Below are positions 60,208 through 64,000 of a stretch of 64,000 nt of DNA, in pieces. Position numbers and translations under genes: made by a program. How positions within the stretch are numbered: the first letter of the stretch is position 1; each line of letters begins with the position of its first letter. The notes beneath the pieces are model-generated. The model was not told the DNA's origin. It worked only from the letters and a program-made list of their open reading frames with translations, and ran no database searches. This DNA is from Nocardia transvalensis NBRC 15921 (GTDB taxonomy: Bacteria > Actinomycetota > Actinomycetes > Mycobacteriales > Mycobacteriaceae): positions 62,001 to 126,000 of the forward strand of contig NZ_BAGL01000059.1 of NCBI RefSeq assembly GCF_000308875.1. The letters are read 5' to 3'.

Positions 60208-61365
60208 ATGAGCACCGACCTGGAAGCCGTCGCCCGGCAGCGGCTGGCCCGCAGCGCCGCCGAGATCCGGCATTCGATACTCGTGGCGGCGCAGGGCAAC
60301 CCGTTCGCCGCCGAACGGGACCCCGGGCGCATCGTCGCGCGGTTGCAGGCGAAGACGAGTGGCGAGCTGAGCGCCGACGACGCGCAGCAGGCCGCCACGG
60401 TGATCCACGAGTCGGCGCGGCCGGGCGGCGAAGGGCTCCCGGCGGCCGACGCGCCGTTGTCCGATGCGGCGGTCGCGGCGGCCACCCGGGTCAACCGGCC
60501 GGAGAAGATCTACGGCGACACACTGGATTTCGTCAATGTCGCATTTCTCGAGAAGGGCACGCGGGTGGCCCGGGCCGTCGCCCGCGTCGCGTTCCGGACC
60601 GGAAATCCGCAGGGCTCGGGTTTCCTCATCGGCGCCGGGCTGTTCCTCACCAACCATCACGTGATACCGGATGCCGAGACCGCGCAACGGCTCTGCCTCG
60701 AATTCGACTACGAACTCGACCTCGCCGGACGCCCGCGCCCGGTGACCCGGTACGCCATCGACACCTCGGTGTTCGTCACCGACGACGTCGACGGGCTCGA
60801 CTTCACGATCGTCGCGGTCGGCGCCCGCATCGACGGCGACCGCGACCTCGCCGAATTCGGCTTCGTACCGCTGTCGAGCGCGCCGGACAAACACATGCTC
60901 GGCGAGTTCGCCAACATCGTCCAGCACCCGATGGGCCGGCTGAAAGAGGTTGTCCTGCGAGAGAACCGGCTCGTGGCGCGACTGGACGAGGTCCTGCACT
61001 ACGTCGCCGACACCGAGCCCGGCTCGTCCGGATCACCCGCGTTCAACAGCGACTGGCAGGTGATCGCCCTGCACCACTGGGGCGGCCCCTGGCGACAGGT
61101 ACAAGACGCCGCCGGACAACCCCTCCCGATCAGCGTCAACGAAGGCATCCGAATCACAGCCATCCTCACCAAGCTCGCCGCGACCCCCGCCCTCCCCGAA
61201 CCCACCCGAACCCGAATCGACACAGTCATAAACCTCGGCACCCAAAGCAACAGCGAGGAATTCACCCCACCCCCGATCCCCGATCAACCACCCCGCCTAC
61301 CCACAAACGGCACGATGACATGGACGATCCCCATCGAGATCTCGATCCACATCCCGCAACCATAG
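60208..61365 (+). CDS. Trypsin/V8-like serine protease, no signal peptide
   Basis: 385 residues starting at ATG 60208, directly after the S8 gene. Residues 1-110 are a helical N-terminal domain (RQRLARSAAEIRHSILVAAQ onward) of unknown role. The protease part has His151 (FLTNHHVIPDAE), Asp198 (DGLDFTIVAVG) and Ser274 (EPGSSGSPAFNSD). Together with the GSGFL start motif these place it in the Glu-specific-endopeptidase/trypsin-like group. No secretion signal or membrane anchor is visible. The tail is Pro-rich with IPIEISIHIPQP. It is probably cotranslated with the S8 enzyme; one may activate the other. Confidence 0.88.
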   Translation: MSTDLEAVARQRLARSAAEIRHSILVAAQGNPFAAERDPGRIVARLQAKTSGELSADDAQQAATVIHESARPGGEGLPAADAPLSDAAVAAATRVNRPEKIYGDTLDFVNVAFLEKGTRVARAVARVAFRTGNPQGSGFLIGAGLFLTNHHVIPDAETAQRLCLEFDYELDLAGRPRPVTRYAIDTSVFVTDDVDGLDFTIVAVGARIDGDRDLAEFGFVPLSSAPDKHMLGEFANIVQHPMGRLKEVVLRENRLVARLDEVLHYVADTEPGSSGSPAFNSDWQVIALHHWGGPWRQVQDAAGQPLPISVNEGIRITAILTKLAATPALPEPTRTRIDTVINLGTQSNSEEFTPPPIPDQPPRLPTNGTMTWTIPIEISIHIPQP

Positions 61366-61367
61366 CT

Positions 61368-61976
61368 TCACTGTTGTTCGAGTAGATCTACTTCGTTTTG
61401 TATGAATGTCCTGAAACTGTCGTGCTTTTCGAAATCGCCGTGACCGAAGGTGTAGACCGGAGCGCTCTCGTTTTCGGTGTCGGTCGCCGCGCGTAGGGCG
61501 ATGAAACTTGCGCCGTCGTCGGTGCCGCCGACCACGATGAGTTGGTCGAAGGAATCCACGCCGATTTGCGCCGGGGTGAACTCTCCGCTGCGGAGGAAGG
61601 CTCGGAGGTTCTGTGCCGGTGTCGAATCGGGAGAGATCTCCTCGACGGGGAACAGGCTGTCCGCTCCGGAGAAGAACCTCCACCCGTCAGCGTGGCGCAG
61701 CCATTCCTTGAACTGGTTGTCGAACCTGACGCCGAGCCTGTGCTCGGCCGCCTGGATTCGCGCATCGTCGATCGGCGGGTTGGGAGTCGTCAGCATCCAG
61801 GCGTCATCGTGCCCCTGCGCCTTGTCCTTCTCGTACCAGGCGTGCTGAGCCCTGGTGAGGTCGGTGATCGCGGCGCGGCACCAATCGTCGGCGGGATTCG
61901 CCGGGGCTTGCTGGCCGGAGGCGCAGGCAGCGGCCAGTGCGGCGAGCAGGAGCAGCGAGGCTCGGAAGAGTTTCAT
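61368..61976 (-). CDS. SUKH/SMI1-KNR4-fold lipoprotein, probable immunity protein
   Basis: 202 residues from ATG 61976 (MKLFRASLLLLAALAAACAS). This is a lipoprotein signal with a lipobox ending at Cys18, so the mature protein is anchored outside the cytoplasmic membrane. The body has the SUKH pattern: IQAAEHRLGVRFDNQFKEWL, RHADGWRFFSG, and a closing FDQLIVVGGTDDGASFIALR. SUKH proteins are the commonest immunity family of nuclease-type polymorphic toxins. It follows the secreted GH-E nuclease gene by 38 bases on the same strand, which fits a toxin/immunity pair. The extracytoplasmic location is odd for immunity to a nuclease and may trap the toxin before entry. Confidence 0.8.
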   Translation of the reverse strand: MKLFRASLLLLAALAAACASGQQAPANPADDWCRAAITDLTRAQHAWYEKDKAQGHDDAWMLTTPNPPIDDARIQAAEHRLGVRFDNQFKEWLRHADGWRFFSGADSLFPVEEISPDSTPAQNLRAFLRSGEFTPAQIGVDSFDQLIVVGGTDDGASFIALRAATDTENESAPVYTFGHGDFEKHDSFRTFIQNEVDLLEQQ

Positions 61977-62014
61977 CGTCCACCTACTCGGTCGGCGACA
62001 AGGGTTTCGGTGGC

Positions 62015-63268
62015 TCATCGTACGGGTCCGTAGGGAGGCGGGGAGGCCAGACCGCGGGGCGTGACCCCCGGCTGGCAGCCCTTGGGGCCCCATTCGCCGG
62101 GTACGAAGGCGAGTGCGCGATACCCGAGCGGATAAGCGCCTGCCTGGCCGCCGATCGAGGCGTTCAGCTTACTGTCCAGCGCTTCCCATGTGAACGGTTC
62201 GGCTTGTCCTACCGGACCCGTCCACGTGGTGTCGGGCACGTGCCCGGCCGCGGGGCCATTGGGAAATCGAACCGGATCCTGCGGGTATTTTCCCGGATTG
62301 TCACGCCTTTCCCGCTCGGCCGCCCGGTCGGCGCCCTTGCGAAGTGCACCTTGGGTACTCATTCTGATCGCGGGCCGCCCTTGGGACACTATGTACTCGT
62401 TGGCGCCCACGATGTAGCGCTCACGCTGGTCGGTAATCGGTGGCGTCACCGGCTCGCCATCCTTGTAGCAGACCGCGACCAGCCCTTCGCAGTCCTTCGA
62501 TCGGTTCTGGCCGCCTTCGCAGTTCGCCTGCTTGTTCCGGTTGAGGAACCGTTCCCGGTACTTCTCGTACCATTCGTCGCGAAACTCGTTCCACAGTTGC
62601 TGCTCGAACTGTCTCCGGTTGCCGAAGCACCCTTTGTTGAGCGCGTTGGTGCGGTCGATGACCCTCTGAACGAACGGATCATTGGGGTCCTCGATCTCCA
62701 AGGGGCCGATGATGCCGATGACGACCTCGTGAACTTCCTCGGGTTCCAGAACTCGGATACCGAGTACGCCGCAGGCCGGATGGACGTAGGGCTCGATCAA
62801 TTCGCGCGGATTGCGCGGAGGATCCCCACCACACGGCGCCTTCGCCGGCTGACCCGGTAACGCCGGTGGAATGTACCCGGGCACAGGGACGATCGCCTTG
62901 CACGGATCCGGTGCCGGTTCCGGCGGCGGCGGGGTCAGGGCCGCTGCCGGAGGTTGTGTGGGCGTCGTCGAGGGCGGCGCTGTGGAGTTGGGGGCGGGGA
63001 CGGTCGCCTGCGGCTGTGCGGGTGGCCCCGGTGGCGGAGTCGGGAGGGTCGGTTCTTCGATCTCGGGAAAGTTGCCGAAGCACGGCCAGCCGGGGTGCAG
63101 TTCCTGCCATTGCGGGCAGGGCACATAGGGATTGATGGGTTTGGCTTCGGCCGGCGGGGCGTTCCGGCCACCGATGGCTACGAGTCCGAGTCCGGCCAGC
63201 AGGGCCAGGGCGGCGATCGCGGGACCGCAGCGCCGGACGACCCGTGTCGGTCTCCTGAGCGGCGACAT
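62015..63268 (-). CDS. Secreted protein with C-terminal GH-E type (HNH/EndoVII-like) nuclease domain
   Basis: 417 residues from ATG 63268. The N-terminus is RRPTRVVRRCGPAIAALALL, then AGLGLVAIGGRNAPPAEA, a signal peptide or anchor. Then come two Cys pairs and a Pro/Thr/Ala-rich stretch (about residues 70-130). A domain with PRELIEPYVHPACGVLGIRV follows. The C-terminal 120 residues (ANEYIVSQGRPAIRM, then GPAAGHVPDTTWTG with His343, then LDSKLNASIGGQAGAYPLGY) fit the GH-E nuclease toxin family, named for its conserved Gly-His and Glu. A SUKH gene follows and an MspA porin gene precedes it by eight bases. I infer a secreted DNase or RNase toxin. Confidence 0.75.
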   Translation of the reverse strand: MSPLRRPTRVVRRCGPAIAALALLAGLGLVAIGGRNAPPAEAKPINPYVPCPQWQELHPGWPCFGNFPEIEEPTLPTPPPGPPAQPQATVPAPNSTAPPSTTPTQPPAAALTPPPPEPAPDPCKAIVPVPGYIPPALPGQPAKAPCGGDPPRNPRELIEPYVHPACGVLGIRVLEPEEVHEVVIGIIGPLEIEDPNDPFVQRVIDRTNALNKGCFGNRRQFEQQLWNEFRDEWYEKYRERFLNRNKQANCEGGQNRSKDCEGLVAVCYKDGEPVTPPITDQRERYIVGANEYIVSQGRPAIRMSTQGALRKGADRAAERERRDNPGKYPQDPVRFPNGPAAGHVPDTTWTGPVGQAEPFTWEALDSKLNASIGGQAGAYPLGYRALAFVPGEWGPKGCQPGVTPRGLASPPPYGPVR

Positions 63269-63276
63269 CGCTTGTC

Positions 63277-63897
63277 TCAGAGATAGATCGGGTCGCCGTA
63301 CACCGCCAGCGAGTTGTCCGCCGTGGGTGTGGAGATGGTGACCTGGGCGTAGGAGCGGAGGCTGACCGGGCCCATACAGCCGTCGATCTTGATGTGCACC
63401 TGATCGGACGAGATCGACCCGTGGCGCCCCGCCAGCGGCTTGGTGCCGAACGGGATATCGGTGATGGTGCCCGGTTTGAGGTAGACGGTGGGTGAGATGG
63501 TCGCGCTGCCGCCGACGCCGGAGGTGACGCCGATGGTGACATTGGGGCCGATCGCCACGCCGATGGCGACGCCGCTGGTCACGTCGACCTGGCAGCCGAT
63601 CTGATATCCGAGCGCGAGGGTGCCCGAGTTGACCGGCGCGGTCCCGTCACCGTCGATGTCGGCGACGGCCTTCAGGCTGACGAAGCCCTCCCGCGAGAAC
63701 AGTGTCGACGCGAGATTCGGGTACCTGTCCAGGTTTTCGTCGGTCTTGGTGACCCGCATCTGCCAGCCGTCGTCGGTGACCTTGTCCCGCGACTTGTCGG
63801 CCAACGGCTCCGCGCCGGCCACCCCGCCGCCACCGACAACCAGGACGGCGCTGGTCAGCATTCCCGTCAGAACGGCGATAACGCCTCGGATGCGCAT
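63277..63897 (-). CDS. MspA-family porin
   Basis: 206 residues from ATG 63897 (MRIRGVIAVLTGMLTSAVLV), with GGGGGGA just upstream. A signal peptide ends near GGVAGA/EPLAD. The mature part has the MspA features: DDGWQMRVTKTDENLDRYPN, ALGYQIGCQVDVTSGVAIGV, the Gly/Val/Thr-alternating strand region (PNVTIGVTSGVGGSATISPT), and SLRSYAQVTISTPTADNSLA near the C-terminus. MspA forms octameric pores in the mycolic-acid outer membrane, which places the host among mycolic-acid actinobacteria. It is the first gene of a unit with the secreted nuclease and the SUKH lipoprotein. Confidence 0.92.
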   Translation of the reverse strand: MRIRGVIAVLTGMLTSAVLVVGGGGVAGAEPLADKSRDKVTDDGWQMRVTKTDENLDRYPNLASTLFSREGFVSLKAVADIDGDGTAPVNSGTLALGYQIGCQVDVTSGVAIGVAIGPNVTIGVTSGVGGSATISPTVYLKPGTITDIPFGTKPLAGRHGSISSDQVHIKIDGCMGPVSLRSYAQVTISTPTADNSLAVYGDPIYL

Positions 63898-64000
63898 GAA
63901 GTCCCCCCATGTCCGGATAACCGAGCAACCCGGCCGCACAACCGGGCCGAATTGCATTGCGCTACAAATGAATCCCCCGCCAGGACCCCTTCGTCGGTAA
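63898..64000. promoter_or_regulatory. Upstream region of the porin-nuclease-SUKH unit
   Basis: 103 bases to the window edge without a clear gene. It should hold the minus-strand promoter of the porin gene; AT-richer bases occur at 63950-63975. No further call is possible because the region is cut. Confidence 0.25.

Noticed and set aside
59058..61365. The S8/trypsin-like proteases as processors of the FIGSRP sites
   Set aside because: Attractive, but they lie more than 22 kb from the operon in a separate unit, and nothing in the sequence links their specificity to the motif.
1..64000. tRNA, rRNA, CRISPR array or insertion sequence
   Set aside because: No cloverleaf-like stretch, regularly spaced repeat or transposase was seen on either strand. 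This was a visual reading only, so small RNAs could be missed.

Overview
The window is high-GC actinobacterial DNA. An MspA-family porin, WXG100-like (type VII secretion style) proteins, a CYP157-like P450 and GAP/Sap-type membrane proteins point to a mycolic-acid actinomycete, most likely Nocardia or a close relative. This is inferred from gene content, not from any search. I saw no rRNA, tRNA, CRISPR array or insertion sequence.

Half of the window (2298-33902, minus strand) is one uninterrupted reading frame of 10,534 codons, a protein of roughly 1.1 MDa. It is the last gene of a tight three-gene operon read leftward: 36910-35513 (two-domain accessory or immunity-like protein), 35495-33906 (WXG100-like N-terminus, Pro/Gly-rich middle, unknown C-terminus), then the giant gene. 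The giant protein starts with a helical N-terminus and a disordered Ala/Pro/Gly/Asp linker. A SecA-like ATPase and a papain-fold (Tox-PL) deamidase-like domain follow, then a series of modules punctuated ten times by the hexapeptide [FY]IGSRP. The modules include a degenerate HD/nucleotidyltransferase-like region, 17 XRE-type helix-turn-helix copies in four arrays, a GTP cyclohydrolase II (RibA)-like domain with all three zinc cysteines, a CdiA-CT-like tRNase domain, a sigma-70-like domain, an NlpC/papain-like domain, a GNAT acetyltransferase, a LuxR-type HTH joined to a DUF1023 alpha/beta hydrolase, and a helical C-terminus. It reads like a polymorphic toxin built as a long train of enzymatic and DNA-binding cassettes. 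The FIGSRP punctuation and the sigma-factor and GTP-cyclohydrolase modules are the most unusual things here.

Two paralogous LuxR/AfsR-type ATPase regulators bracket this locus. One starts at 2168 and runs off the left edge; the other is at 38619-41147. Their upstream regions share a TAGGTATGC motif. A styrene-monooxygenase-like flavoprotein (37266-38459) and a P450 lacking the EXXR motif (41158-42417) lie beside the right-hand regulator.

From 42.6 to 58.8 kb the genes are ordinary metabolic and envelope functions: a secreted LpqC-like esterase; a SulP transporter between two GAP-family proteins; small membrane, SHOCT and DUF6325-like proteins; a GntR regulator with allophanate hydrolase; an alpha/beta hydrolase divergent from a TetR regulator with a clear palindromic operator; an M20 amidohydrolase with an MFS transporter that carries an amber codon at position 3, divergent from a double-module Lrp-like regulator; and an SRPBCC-aldehyde dehydrogenase pair behind a KstR-like palindrome.

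The right end holds a cytoplasmic S8 plus trypsin-like protease pair (59058-61365). It also holds a compact minus-strand unit in which an MspA porin, a secreted GH-E-type nuclease and a SUKH-fold lipoprotein sit back to back (63897-61368), which looks like a second, smaller toxin/immunity cassette.
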